Source: Aphelenchoides besseyi
Lineage: Eukaryota > Nematoda > Chromadorea > Rhabditida > Aphelenchoididae
Length of the DNA stretch: 64,000 bases
Direction of reading: 5' to 3'
Assembly: GCA_024699855.1 (NCBI GenBank)
Contig: JAMPIQ010000001.1
Location: forward strand, 62,001-126,000
In this document: piece after piece, positions 20,348-31,931 of the stretch
How positions within the stretch are numbered: the first letter of the stretch is position 1
Layout: every line of letters begins with the position of its first letter
Program-made: the position numbers and the translations under genes
Notes under the pieces: model-generated
What the model saw: only the letters and a program-made list of their open reading frames with translations
Told to the model about the DNA's origin: nothing
Databases searched by the model: none

Positions 20348-21725
20348 CAGGGCGGTTAAAAATGAACTCCCACTTTTTTTCCCGAAAAAAAATTTTTGAA
20401 ATGAAAAATTGGAAAAATCGGTTAGTTTTGTTAAATCGTTATGAACTACAGTGCTCAAGAAAAAGCGAAGTTTGTTGGTGTGTTCATTGAGGAGGCGTAC
20501 TGTTACGTCAAGTTTGTCAAACGAATTCGTCGTGATGCCGGAGATGATGATGCTCGTAACCCCGATCGCAAAACCATCCAAAAATGGGTGGAAAACTTCC
20601 ACGCCACTGGTTCAGTGCACGGCGAGCGCGGTATGCACAAGTCCAAGTGAGTTCGAGTTTTGCTTTTTTTTCATTGCCCTTTAGGCGTGTTCGAAACGCA
20701 GAAGCAATTGAAGATATTCGAGAAGCGTTCGCGGCCAACCCTCATCTTTCAACGAGGCGCAATCCGTTCGTTATTGGACCCAGTGGTGATGGAGAAGACG
20801 AGCCAACCACTCAGATGTCACGAAGCACACTCCAGCTTATCCTCAAAGAAGACCTGAAGATGCGTCCCTACCATCTTCAGATGGCACACGCTCTCGACGC
20901 TCCAGATCCCGCCACGCGAATGAATTTTGCCCGAGACGAGTTGATGCGTCTGGCGGCTGATCCGGATCGGTTGAATAACTTGTTATTCACCGATGAAGCC
21001 CACTTTCATTTGGATGGGGGTGTAAATCGGCACGATCGGATCATGTGGGCAGATTCCAACCCGCATTGGTTCGATACCTGTCGTTTTCCCTCCCCGAAAG
21101 TGACGGTGTGGATGGGCGTTGGCATTGAAGGCGTGATTGGCCCAATTTTTTGGGAACCATCAGCCGGTCAACGGGGAATCAACTCCCAGTGGTTGGAACA
21201 AACCCTGGTTAACGAGATCCTGCCAACCCTTAGGGGTTGGCCCAATTTCCACAACATCTTGTTCCAACAAGATGGCGCCCCGTGTCATATTGGGAACAAC
21301 GTTCTGACTTTGCTCGATCGTGAATTCCCGGGGCGGTGGATTGGAAGAGGAACCCGTGCCCATCCATCACCCGCGGCTTGGCCACCTCGATCTCCAGATC
21401 TCACACCATGTGATTTCTGGCTTTGGGGTTACATGAAAGGCCGAATATTCAACACGGATCAGCGTCCCAGAACGCTCGACGAGTTAAGGACGGCAATTGT
21501 TGAAGTCGCCGACCAATTAAGACAAGATCGACCAATGCGCGAACGAGTCATGGCCAACTATCATCGGCGACTTCAAACCTGCCTGGATCGACAAGGGGGA
21601 CAAGTGGAAATCCGATGAACTCATTACTGTTAATAAATTGTGATCTCGAAATGAAAACAGACCGATTTTTCATTTCAAAAATTTTTTTTCGGGAAAAAAG
21701 TGGGAGTTCATTTTTAACCACCCTG
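20348..21725 (+). mobile_element. mariner-like element C
   Basis: The left end CAGGGCGGTTAAAAATGAAC and right end GTTCATTTTTAACCACCCTG form an inverted repeat of about 75 bp with one or two mismatches. It is flanked by TA at 20346-20347 and 21726-21727. It lies directly after the stop codon of the RPA-like gene and encodes a full transposase. Confidence 0.9.
20441..21618 (+). CDS. mariner-like transposase, element C (DD46D)
   Basis: The first exon starts MNYSAQEKAKFVGVFIEEA. A 40-nt intron (GTGAGT ... CCCTTTAG, about 20648-20684) joins it in phase to RVRNAEAIEDIREAF. The catalytic residues are in LLFTDEAHF, FQQDGAPCH and LTPCDFWLWGYMK, with 46 residues between Asp2 and Asp3. It is open to a stop at 21618 with no lesion. 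The same spacing and the GRGxxxxPxPxxWPP insertion occur in the broken element at 11.5 kb, defining one family. Likely able to mobilise element C. Confidence 0.85.
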
Positions 21726-21779
21726 TAGAATGTTTGTGTTAGAAATCGAGGGGGATTTTTAGAAGGGATGAAGAGTTAT

Positions 21780-21837
21780 GGGGATGAATTGGACCGGGGA
21801 TGAATCGGGCGGGGATGAATCGGCGGGGATGAATTGG
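21780..21837 (+). repeat. short tandem repeat, GGGGATGAATYGG unit
   Basis: About four units of 14-16 bp, each beginning GGGGATGAAT, lie at the left edge of the Merlin remnant. Confidence 0.7.
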
Positions 21838-21838
21838 G

Positions 21839-22330
21839 ATGCACTCATCCAGAGCAGTGGGTCTTCAGCGGCATCTGCCGGGAGACGAAGGAGGTCTTCT
21901 TGTTCGCGGTCGAAAATCGAACGGAAGCTACCTTGATGTCCTGCATTCGAGATTCGATCCTAGAAGGTAAATTGGCGGAAAGCGAGATCGCTAATGAATG
22001 GTCATTGAAGGCACGCACATCATTTCGGACTGCTGGCGGCCGTACTTGACGGGCATTTCGCACATCAAAAAGGAGGACGGGACTCTTGCATACACTCACT
22101 CTACGGTGAATCACTCCGAGAACTTCGTCGATCCGGAGAGCGGTGCCCACACGAATTCCATTGAGAGCAGTTGGAATCGTGCCAAAGCGGAAAATCGGCG
22201 CCGTTGGGGAACGCATCGCTCTCTTCTGGATTCCTATTTGTGCGAATTTATGTGGCGTCAACGCCGGCGCAATTGTGATCTCTTCGAAGCGATTCTGGAG
22301 GACATCACGATGCAGAATCCTCTCCAATAA
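21839..22330 (+). pseudogene. Merlin (ISXO2/IS1016-like) transposase fragment
   Basis: The 5' part reads HPEQWVFSGICRETKEVFLF. After a frame change near 21970-22000 it continues IEGTHIISDCWRPYL, NHSENFVDPESGAHTN and SIESSWNRAKAENRRR to LCEFMWRQRR. These are the DDE-domain motifs of ISXO2-like transposases, which in animals belong to Merlin elements. The N-terminal zinc-ribbon part is missing and I see no terminal repeats, so it is a truncated relic. Confidence 0.7.
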
Positions 22331-22801
22331 ACACGCGCATTTGGTCAAATCATGCGAGAGAGTTAAATTCCCACTTGAAACATTCGAACTTTCATTCTTC
22401 CAGTGGCGGCGGGCGGGAGGGCTTCTCCTGGGAAAGACCCCGTTACGGAACCGAAGACTTTCATCGACCGTGTACGATTGTATCATTCATGCCGCGGAAG
22501 TACACCAGCTGCAGCCACTCATAACAAAAATAATCTTCAATGTATGCTAGAAGTAAGTTTCATTAATTCCTGGCTTAATAATGTACAAATTGGGTAGGCA
22601 GCGAAATCGAGTGGAATTCAATTCGGGAACACTCAGAACACTGATGAATTGAATTGTGCATCCATCGGAGAGGTGGTTATAAAGTTGCTGGAAGGTTTGT
22701 TATATAGATTGCGTTTTCGTTAATTGCTTCTGTTTAGACGGAATTGCACGATCACACCCACGTTTTGATTGGCTAAACTTTCTGTCATGCAAAGAAATTT
22801 A

Positions 22802-24305
22802 CACTGCCCGACAAAAGTATCTGACCAACTCAGTTTACTATGAAGCAATCATCCGATTTTCTTGAAACTAACAGAGTTGGTAGGTTATATCAAAAGCAAT
22901 AAATATCGCAAAATTCGTAAGACAAAAAGAACGGCAAAAAATTTTATATCAGAAAAATCATTTTACGTGCGTCAAAAGTATCTGACCAGTTTGTTTCATC
23001 CACTTTTTTGTCCGTTTAATTATTATATGTTATTATTTTTTGACTGAAATAGTAAATTTGGGTCTTATAGAAGCTTTCTAATGAAGAACGGCAAAAAATC
23101 CATCAACTTTTTGTTGATGGAAGAAATATTTCACAAATTGCTCGCGAAACTCATCACAGTCGTTTGACAGTTCGTATGGTGGTCAATAACCAAGATTACA
23201 AAACCGGGAAGAAGATGGGAAGACCGAAGAAATTGAATCGACATCATATCCTATCGATGAAACGATATGTACGCAATGAAATCTCTCAAAATCATTTGGT
23301 CAACAGTCGAAACATCAAAGAGAATTTGAATTTACCGGCGACTCTTCGCACCATTCAACGGGAATGGCTAAAATTAACTTCCAATACAAGTCAATCAAAC
23401 AGTCTCTTCCACTGTCAAAGCAACACAAAGCCGCTAGACTCGAATTTGCCAAAGACCATATCCGAAAACAAACAGATTGGAAGTTGGTTATATTTTCTGA
23501 CGAAAAACGTTTCAAACGAGATGGTCCTGATGGAGTATCGAGTTATGTGGACGCTAGTAACCCCTTAAATACGATTGCACCATTGCGTATAAAGCGCCAA
23601 ATGGGAGGTGGTGGATTGATGGTACTTGGTGCGTTAGCAAGCACTGGCAAGGTCCGTTTAGAACTTCTTAACCGTTTAAAACATTTTTATTGTTTCGGAT
23701 AAAATTGATACGATTGACTGGCAGATACAACTCTCACGCCTATTTGCAAGATCTTCAAAACGAGTTGTTGCCGTGGTGTGAAAGACAATTTTGTCGAAAA
23801 GAATGGGTTTCGCAACAAGACAATTCATCAGTGCACACGGCCAAAATCGTCACCAACTACTTGAATCGAATTCGTCAGTTAAAATGGCCTGCCAGATCGC
23901 CAGATTTGTCAATTATTGAGAACATTTGGCATCTTTTGGAGATAGAGTTTACAAAAATGGCCAGTTCGCTAACCATGATGTTTTGTGGCAAGGAATTAAA
24001 AAGGCAGCAGAAAAAATCAATCCAGAGGTCGTAAATAGCCTCTTCAATTCCCGGTCGTTTGTTAAAGGTTGTTGAAAAAAACGGGAACTGTATTGAATAA
24101 AAATAAATAATTTTAACTGGTCAGATACTTTTGACATACGAGTTTTTGATCTTTTTGCCATAACTATTTTATTAGTTGTCCAATTTGACTGATTTTTGGA
24201 ACAAACACTAACCTGTTATTGACTAATAATTCATGTTAGTTTCAAGAAAATCGGATGATTGCTTCATAGTAAACTGCGTTGGTCAGATACTTTTGTCGGG
24301 CAGTG
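22802..24305 (+). mobile_element. Tc1-like element in an exon
   Basis: Terminal inverted repeats of about 70 bp start CACTGCCCGACAAAAGTATC. TA flanks both sides (22800-22801 and 24306-24307). A second internal pair of the binding-site-like motif CAAAAGTATCTGACCA lies at about 22973-22988 and inverted at 24119-24134. The insertion splits the recombinase exon at ATT TA|C ATG. Confidence 0.9.
23164..24034 (+). pseudogene. Tc1-like transposase, frameshifted
   Basis: Three overlapping frames give the paired DNA-binding domain (GRPKKLNRHHILSMKRYV), the first catalytic Asp (VIFSDEKRFKRDGPDG), and QQDNSSVH with SPDLSIIENIWHLLE for the second Asp and the Glu. At least two frameshifts (near 23390 and 23690) break it. 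I count 32 residues between Asp2 and Glu rather than the usual 34. Confidence 0.75.
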
Positions 24306-26087
24306 TACATGCGTGGATTCCACTTCGTCTTTTTTCTTAATGTGTACCAAAAGATACCACTATCCCAAATTCCGATTCTTCTTTCATCACCAAGCCAACT
24401 GAAATCAACATCAAAGCTCTTTATTGAGCATATGAAAAATGAAAAGCCAATTGCAAACCGGTGTCCAAAATACAACGATGCCGATCAAACATTCAATTAC
24501 CGATTGGAATTTTCGCCAAGCAGCGTGGTTAATCATTTGGCGGCATTTGGACAACTGGTCTGTTCTAATTATTGTGTTATTCACTTTTTTCATTTTAGTA
24601 TCGAATACTTGATCCACGGCGTAAAATGGAGGATGCTCGCGAACTCGGAATTCTTCGCAATCAACTTTGCGCATTGAAATCGAGACTACTAAAGTAAATA
24701 GTCTCGTCGCTAGTACAAGTTAAGTTCTTTTAGGCTTCGAGGATCAATAAAATCCGTTGATTGGCCACTGTGTTGGGCGGATGTCACTTATTTACTATCG
24801 AAACACAGCCCTTCTAACTCGTTAGATATTCACGGTTTGTTTTCATTCTATTTGACTTTTTAATGATTATTTACAGATTTGGCCGCAATAGGATTTTTGT
24901 CAGTTTCTGGGCTGCGTCCGGCTTCCGTTTTCGTAATGACACACTCCACGGGAATTTGTCTTCGGGACGTGTCGTTCAAACAAATCGATTATCACGGTGA
25001 TTTGGTCTACGAAATGGCGGTGAATATTCGGAAAACAAAGACCAACAAAGACATCGAATACGTGTAAGCATTTTTTATTTTATTTGTCGCTATTTCATTT
25101 TTTTTTCAGGCGTCTGTTTACATTTCCTTTCTCATCGGCGAAACCGGATGTAACCGGACTGGTGCTCTGCTCATTAAAGACACGGAATGTACTTCGATCA
25201 TTGAACTTCCCTATCATCAAAGAAAAATGTATGGATTCACAACTCTTCGCGCATGTCACATCAAAATTCGACCTCAAAGAAGTCTTTAGTCGTATGTGTG
25301 ACAAGCTACGAATTCCACGGTCCTGCATAATCCCATACTCGTGCCGCAAAGTAAGTTCACCCTTTCATTCTATTCAACATAACATATTTTCAGGGATTCG
25401 CGATCTCATACGCCCTAGAAGTGTTGTCCGTAACGCCGGACGCGACCGACCAACACTTGGTCGACCGGCTTACATCGACATCCAATTGGGATTCAAAAAC
25501 TTCGTTGGTTTACCTGCAGGACTCGCAATTCGAATTCAACAAAGCACGGGAAAGAATTTATGCCCAACTACAAAATGGATTAACGACTATTCACGCGGCG
25601 AACTACTACTTGTTCGTTAGCGACTCACTTCTCTGAGCAAACGACTTCATTTGGCCGGCGCGAGAAGATTACACGTCGTTACCGGCGTTCCACTATCGTG
25701 CGGCGCATCTTTACAATTCGCATATTAGAAATTTAAGATATGCTTTACCGCCGCATAGAAACAAGTGCAACAATTTACCGAATTCACGAATCAATTTCGA
25801 TCTATCCGTGTTTTCGACTACACGCGGATCGCTTCAGTTTTACCGCGGGTTCAGGTTGGTTTATTTCATATGCCGATTTTCTCATTATATCAATTTTTAG
25901 TTTTCCTCAATACAACCCGTCTATATTGTACGAATATGATCCTCAACTTTTGATCGATGCTTAAGCCGTTTTGGTGGCAAGCAATGTATCTGATCCTCTT
26001 CGGCGATTAGCTTCAATATACGGACAAACCAAAGAAGAAATGGAAGCGCTTCTTGTTTGTTTCGAGCGTTTGATCACGGATTCCTAA

Positions 26088-28302
26088 TTATCTCTCTGAT
26101 ATTCCCGGTTGTCGGTGCGTTTTATACTTTTTGTGTGTTATTGTCTATTTCTTTAATGTTTTATTGCTGTCCATCGTCAATTCGCTGTTAAACAAAACTG
26201 GTGCTTAATTAAACTATGGTATTAAATGGTTACCCATAAATCATTTTTTTAAAATCAACACTGATAAACGAAATCCGGCTTTTTATTGTCGTGTGGAATC
26301 GTCGAATTGACAAGAAAAATTCTGGTCGAAGTTTGGAACGTCGGTTTAAAGAATGACCCAATGGCTACATTTAGGTGCCAAAGAGATTACAGACTTTTTA
26401 GCCAAACAAAATCAAATAGATACGTCCGAGGCTCAGTAACTACAATTATTCGATAAGCCAAATACCCTATGGCAAGCTGTTGCACATTCCAAACTACCAG
26501 AAGGCGATGTGATTCCGCAACTCTACGGTTTTCATTTTCGTATCTGAAATAAGCAACTCCAGTTTCGGGCTTATAACAAATCGAACGCGGATAAACCTAC
26601 GCGTGACATGCAAAAAAAAGTAAACTATAAGGATTACAACGAAATTTTTGAACATTTTAACGGATTTGTTTGCACTTGACAGTCGCGCGAACGACTCCAT
26701 GTCGTGTTTGATCACAACTCGTGAACTCGGCTGATTGACTTGTTAAGCAGAAAAGCGGAAGTTATTTCGAGGCTGTCAAGTCGATCTGATCGGATCTCAG
26801 TTAACACTTTCCATAACATTTGTCAGCTCAGAATATACATCTCGAGCTCTCACTCAAAGTCAACTGAACAATTCGAAGTTCAAATGATGATTTCACTTCA
26901 ATGTTTACACTCCCGAGCAGTTGTCCTGACACAATCTTGAACGACCGGAAACGTACAGTAAACCATATTGTGATCGTGATCTTTTGAGTTCAAATGCAAA
27001 ATCATCGAAGGACAAACAATGAAATCATGTCGCTGCAACAAGTTGGAATTTGTGGTTCAACTGCAAACTTTTCGAATTCAAAGAATAGTCACGTGCAAAC
27101 TGTCGACAATTTATCAATCAAAAACAAAAATGATTCTTTGGAAAACAACTTGACGGACCCCGATAACACCGTTCCATCAACATGTTTTCTCCGTGGCGGA
27201 TGCTTTTCATCGAAAGTGACCAACAAAAGAACATAAAAGCCCCTCCCATCCCGACTTTCTTTATTCTGCTCAAAAGAACGTTGACCATCAATTCGATTTC
27301 CGATCAAACCACAAACGGTTGAGCAATGTGGCGCGCACAAAAACGATCGTCAACCAAATTTGGTGCGCGAGTGGAACAGATAAACATAACCAAGTAATTT
27401 CGTAGGCTAACAGCTCAAAGTTCTTCTATGCTAAGTAGCCAATCGGAAAAAAATTTTTTCGAATTTGCGGATGGATGAATGTGAATCCTCAAAAAATTTT
27501 TGCTTTGCGTCTTCGAACTTAGCCACTGGAGGCGTTTAGGTGAGTCAGTCTGTGGATTTTATGTACGTGCTCACGACCATTCAAAGTTGACAACGAATTA
27601 CGGTGAGATCATCGGAACGTTGAAATCAATTATGAATAAGCAAAAAGAATTCTCCATTGAATCAACAGACTCGTCATTTCCATCATTCAAACTCAAAAGG
27701 AAACTCGAAAAACAAGCACAGGGTCGTTCTGTTTGTTTTGCTTAATCCACTCGACCGTTCCAGCTGATCCACTCACTCGTCCGATAACTTTTAAAAACCT
27801 CCGAATAAACCCGACGACGACGGGAAGTTTATTAGCTCTGCTTTCATTAACAAACTTGTAGACGGCAGTCAAAATTGAAATTTTTGAGTTTTTCTCGAAA
27901 AAATTGAACATCGAGATAAAAACGAGTGCTCTTTGAACTATGATCCGTGCGCATTTTCACCCACAAAACTTTCAAACAGAATGTTCATTTGAGATCAAGT
28001 TCATATGATAGGTTATTAAAAAGGCCAAACATCCTAAGCACTTGATAAGCACTTTCATAAAACCCAACAAACCAAAATGCAGTTAAATCCCGCCATTTCC
28101 AATGTTCACGACAAGACTCCTCCGTGCTTTTATATTTCAGGTCAGTCGACTTGTCTGCAGCAACAACTGAATGTGAGATGCACATGTCGTTCTGAAATAA
28201 TTAGCCAATAAGAAAAGTACTAAGCTAAACATCGGTAAAGGATCAAGACTACAGACATACGATTAGAAAGCATTTTTTATATTAATCTACACGCGAACAC
28301 GC
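26088..28302. other. 2.2 kb without a supported gene
   Basis: The only coding-like stretch is 26353-26547 on the plus strand (MTQWLHLGAKEITDFLAKQN, an in-frame TAA at 26437-26439, then LFDKPNTLWQAVAHSKLPEG). It is not recognised. Otherwise AT-rich with short chance frames. Confidence 0.35.
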
Positions 28303-28486
28303 TAACAAGAGAAGTGCATCAATTTAAGGTGGCTCTACGGGATGTGTTATACACCGTTCGATTCCACTTTGAAAACTAGTCGCCAAATGTGCCGTCAGTT
28401 TTTACCCGATAGTGCACAGAACGGAGTTATAGCGCTTTAAATTTTGGCCCAACTATAGTCCTCTAGAAATCATAGAGGAGAAAATG

Positions 28487-28575
28487 TGCAGTGGTAGCCG
28501 AGTGAGTAAGAAACCCGCTTGCCGAGACTCTCTTCTTTTGCGGGTCGAGGTTCGGTTCCGCTTGCCGGCACCCGC
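28487..28575 (+). other. tRNA-like sequence in left arm of element D
   Basis: GCAGTGGTAGCCGAGTGAG resembles the 5' half and A box of a tRNA-Ser/Leu. CCCGC and GCGGG can form an anticodon-like stem around a long loop, and GAGGTTCGGTTCC resembles a B box. Acceptor pairing is poor, so it is tRNA-derived rather than a working tRNA. The inverted copy is at about 29050-29138. Confidence 0.5.
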
Positions 28576-29157
28576 TTTTTGGCGTTGTTGATTGAAAAAC
28601 TTGGCAATGTTGGTATTGCAAGTGATGCCGGACGATCAGAGAAGAAATTGGCAGATGTTGTTTGCGCAATGGTCAAACGAGTGGTTGAAGACGATGAAGT
28701 GGAAGTCGATGAAAAGGAAGATCTTGCGGCCGAAGAGTATGACGACGACTACAACGAGGCGGATGACGGCGAGTTTAACAAGTAAGTGTGATTTTGAACG
28801 TATTTTGGATTGGTTTTTTTGATTTTCAGCGCGTCCATCGATCCCGCTCGGCCGAATGAAGTCCGTTTCTCCGGAACAACATTCGTTAACGTTGATCGTG
28901 TTCGACAAGCCCTCGAATATTATCGTAATGCTCAACAAGGTCGTCAAAGTTTGTCCGCTATGTCTCAGAACCAACAAAAACAGTCAAATATAAAAAAAAT
29001 GAGGCGCAGCGGCCGCAAAAAGTCAACGAACGGCGCAACGGCCGCAAAAAAGCGGGTGCCGGCAAGCGGAACCGAACCTCGACCCGCAAAAGAAGAGAGT
29101 CTCGGCAAGCGGGTTTCTTACTCACTCGGCTACCACTGCACATTTTCTCCTCTATGA
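28519..29157 (+). pseudogene. element D transposase N-terminal fragment
   Basis: Two exons joined at a GTAAGT ... TTTTCAG intron (about 28782-28829). LLIEKLGNVGIASDAGRSEK and the acidic run DDEVEVDEKEDLAAEEYDDD parallel LLVEKFQTPFDVSTRNANRM and the acidic region of element E. The frame starts in the left terminal repeat and runs out into the right one. The catalytic domain is absent. Confidence 0.6.
29050..29138 (-). other. tRNA-like sequence in right arm of element D
   Basis: Inverted copy of 28487-28575, reading inward from the right end with the same A-box- and B-box-like motifs. Confidence 0.5.
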
Positions 29158-29843
29158 TTTCTAGAGGACTATAGTTGGGCCAAAATTTAAAGCGCTATAA
29201 CTCCGTTCTGTGCACTATCGGGTAAAAACTGACGGCACATTTGGCGACTAGTTTTCAAAGCGGAATCGAACGGTGTATAACACATCCCGTAGAGCCACCT
29301 TAAATTGGTGCACTTCCCTTGTAAGAAATGTTCTTTGTTTGATCTAACAAGGAGTGCTTGCCATCGATCCCCGCTGTAATTTGACGTCGTTGGTATCAAT
29401 CGACGCGTCTCGATGAGCTGAGCATTACTGTATTAGTTATTTTTGCTCAATCGTAGAACTGGCCAAGTTATTGGCCAAAAACCAAAAATAAAAAAATCGC
29501 TAAAATCGTACTATCGATCATTCTGATTATCGTGGTGAAGTCCTTTTCTTTTTATCGTGCCTTATTACGGAGATATTGGCCGTTTCATTTGGCCTCAAAT
29601 TTTTCTGAGTTATGGTCCGGTCGTTTTCAATTGAAAGTGTGAGCAGCGGTAGCCGAGTGGTTAAGAAGCAGTGTAAGTAAGGGAGCAAGGCGGTGTAAAG
29701 GGAGGAAATGTTGTTGTGCAAGCTAACAAGATTTTTGCGTTTACTTTTTTTCATTTACAACAAAATTGCACCGATGGAGAGTTGTTACCACGGTCCTTCG
29801 TGCTTCAAAATCGAAACTCTCATTTTCGACACATTCGACAAAA

Positions 29844-31587
29844 ATGATCGACGCAAATGTGGTTGTTCGACTTTTGGTTGAGAAGTTTCAAACTCCATTT
29901 GATGTATCGACTCGCAATGCTAATCGTATGGAACGTCGACTTGCTTCCCGACTTGCAAGTTTGATCGAGACAGTCGCTGGCGCCGATGAAATGGACGTTG
30001 AAGAAAATGAGTATTTGGGCTCGCCGGGTTCGGATGACGAAGATAGTGGAGCGACAGTGGATTTGGAGTTTCGTGATGGATCCGATGAAGAAGAGGTTTC
30101 TGAACCGCTCGCACATCATTACACTATCGGCGGTCGTGAAATTACAATCGATCAAATGAAGGCAGCCGTTCGTTTCTACTGCAAAGTTGAGGGCAATCAC
30201 CCTGTTCCTGCAAATGTTGCAAGCTATCGATCCAAGTCGGCTGTTCAACGTCGCTATCGATTTCTCGACAGCGAAACGGCCTGGAGGCGTTTCAAAATGT
30301 AAGTTATGTGCAATTACTTCATTTTATGAGTCTTTCAGATTCAAAACTCAATGGTTGCGAAATGAAACGGAATTAGAAACGCGAAGACGAGCTCTACTCG
30401 AAATTGAAACAGCGACATACGCAAAGTACCAGGAGGCTAAAAAACGATCATAAAGTCATCCGATCGCACGATTTGCGCCGTTTTGCTGCGAAATCAAACG
30501 ACGAGTTGATGGAACCAATTACGTTCAGAGCATCTCGTTCGTGGTCGACCGTTTCAAACGACGTTTTGGAATCGTAGACAGGAAAATTACAAAATTTGTG
30601 ACTCGCGCGTCGCAAAACACCGAAGAACAGCACTCGGCAACCGCTCAAAAAAATTTCGTCGCCCAAATTCGGGAAGAAGTTCAACGTCTTCGTATTCCTG
30701 CGAGTTCTGTCTTCAATGCCGACCACTGCGGATGTCAGTTGGAATTTCATTCGGGACGTGGACTCGCCGATCGTGGGCAACGACAAGTGTATGGACGCAC
30801 AAGTTCAACCAGTGCGATGACCCATTCCTTTACCGTTGTGCCGTTGGTCTCAATGGACGGAACACTTCACCCGCGACTGTTTATGCAATTGAAAGAGCCA
30901 AATGGTGTTTTCGGTCCGAACGTTAGACACTTTGCGCAACGGGTAAGTCCACTCGTTTCTTATGACCTAACCATCTTTTTGCAGCCAGAAAATGATTGCC
31001 GCAACATGGTCGTGGCTTCGGGGCGAAGTTCCATCATGAATCTAGAAACAATGAAGAAGTTCTTGGATGAATGCGCGTTCCCGTTCATGCCAAATAACGC
31101 AATCTTTATTTTGGATTCGTGGGTTGGCTTTCGTAATGAAGACGCGGTCAACTCCGTTCGACCTGGAGATCGCCGAATCAACATTCGAATAATTCCGAAG
31201 CACGTCACCTACTTGGCGCAGCCTCTAGACGTCTTCTTTTTCCGAATGTGGAAGAATTTTGTCCGCAAAATCCACGACCATGCGATTCTGTTCAACACCG
31301 AAACGATGATGTATCAACGCGACAACGCAATCAAACTGATGTCACTAACTCATAATCAGTTTTCTGCTCCGCGATTTTACGATTTCCGCCGACACTCGTG
31401 GAGACAAGCAGGCTACAATGACGGCGAAGCGACGGAACAATTTCAACACCCTGTTCAATACTGTTTTAACGGCAATTTGACATGCGATCGCGAAAACTGC
31501 GAATCTTCATCACTTCTTATCTGCAGCTATTGCGAACAGAATCTGTGTTTTCGCCATTTCTTTGTCGACTACCACGTACATTGGTAG
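29844..31587 (+). pseudogene. Tc5-like (pogo superfamily) transposase
   Basis: The N-terminus has an acidic region, then RYRFLDSETAWRRFK. A GTAAGT ... TTTCAG intron follows at about 30301-30339 and a second at 30942-30984, after RHFAQR. DDE motifs are NADHCGCQLEF, IFILDSWVGF and YLAQPLDVFFFRMWK, as in pogo/Tc5 DDE_1 enzymes. The C-terminus CDRENC ... CSYCEQNLCFRHFFVDYH matches the Tc5 C-terminal zinc-binding region. Two breaks, near 30450 (TAA) and 30540, disrupt the middle (FRASRSW then VDRFKRRFGIVDRKITKFV). Probably inactive unless these are sequence errors. Confidence 0.8.
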
Positions 31588-31853
31588 CTATTTTTTAAAA
31601 AATACACTTAATTTACTTGACATTAAATACTAAAACAAAAATTTTTAAAGAATTAAACAAATTCCTTCACTTTTTGTTGATGAAAAGTGAATTTTCAATT
31701 CTGAAATTTTTGCACGTACTCCCCCCTGTGAAACCCGATTTTCCCTTGTTTCGAGCCCTTGATTTTCAAAGGAAATTTTTGATTGAAACGAATTTCTGTT
31801 GTGAGTTTTTTGAAGAGAAACCGTGTTTTGTAAAAACCAAACAAAAGATAATA

Positions 31854-31931
31854 GCGACCGCAGAGAGAGTCGAACAAACGACCCAATTGGAGTCGCTAGC
31901 CACTAACCACTCGGCCACCGCTGCTCACATT
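31854..31931 (-). other. tRNA-Ser-like sequence in right arm of element E
   Basis: On the minus strand GCAGCGGTGGCCGAGTGGTT matches the 5' half of tRNA-Ser. An anticodon-like stem GCGACT/GGTCGT follows with a seven-base loop, and then TTCGACTC as a B box. The loop lacks the usual T33 and the acceptor stem does not pair, so it is tRNA-like only. The left arm (29644-29665) keeps just the first half. Confidence 0.5.

Larger units (their letters stand above)
22404..26087 (+). pseudogene. tyrosine recombinase gene interrupted by a Tc1-like element
   Basis: Exons 22404-22552, 22598-22694, 22738-22801 plus 24308-24557, 24599-24693, 24734-24834, 24877-25063, 25110-25350 and 25394-25636 all join in phase. 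The encoded domain has the tyrosine-recombinase layout: Arg in SVSGLRPAS, a Lys-rich hairpin (RKTKTNKD), Y-x-x-R in IPYSCRKGFAISYA, Trp in TSNWDSKT and a Tyr in SLVYLQ. Such enzymes cut and rejoin DNA in Crypton, DIRS/PAT and related elements. In the same frame the TGA at 25634-25636 is followed by ANDFIWPAREDYTS, an intron, YNPSILYEYDPQLLIDA, a TAA, and another 40 codons to 26087. So the 3' part is broken by point nonsense mutations, or read through. The start is not found; upstream lies the Merlin remnant. Element family uncertain. Confidence 0.6.
28306..29321 (+). mobile_element. Tc5/pogo-like element D, short
   Basis: Inverted terminal repeats of about 270 bp start CAAGAGAAGTGCAT on the left and end TTCCCTTG on the right. 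TAA flanks both ends (28303-28305, 29322-29324), fitting the TNA target of Tc4/Tc5-type elements. It is 1016 bp and carries only the N-terminal part of a transposase. Each arm includes a tRNA-like sequence. Confidence 0.8.

Noticed and set aside
21839..22330. Bacterial contamination suggested by an ISXO2-like transposase
   Set aside because: Merlin elements with this domain are normal in animals, and the flanks are nematode-like with spliced exons.
28487..28575. Functional tRNA gene
   Set aside because: The acceptor stem does not pair and the anticodon-like loop is too long; only A- and B-box-like parts remain.
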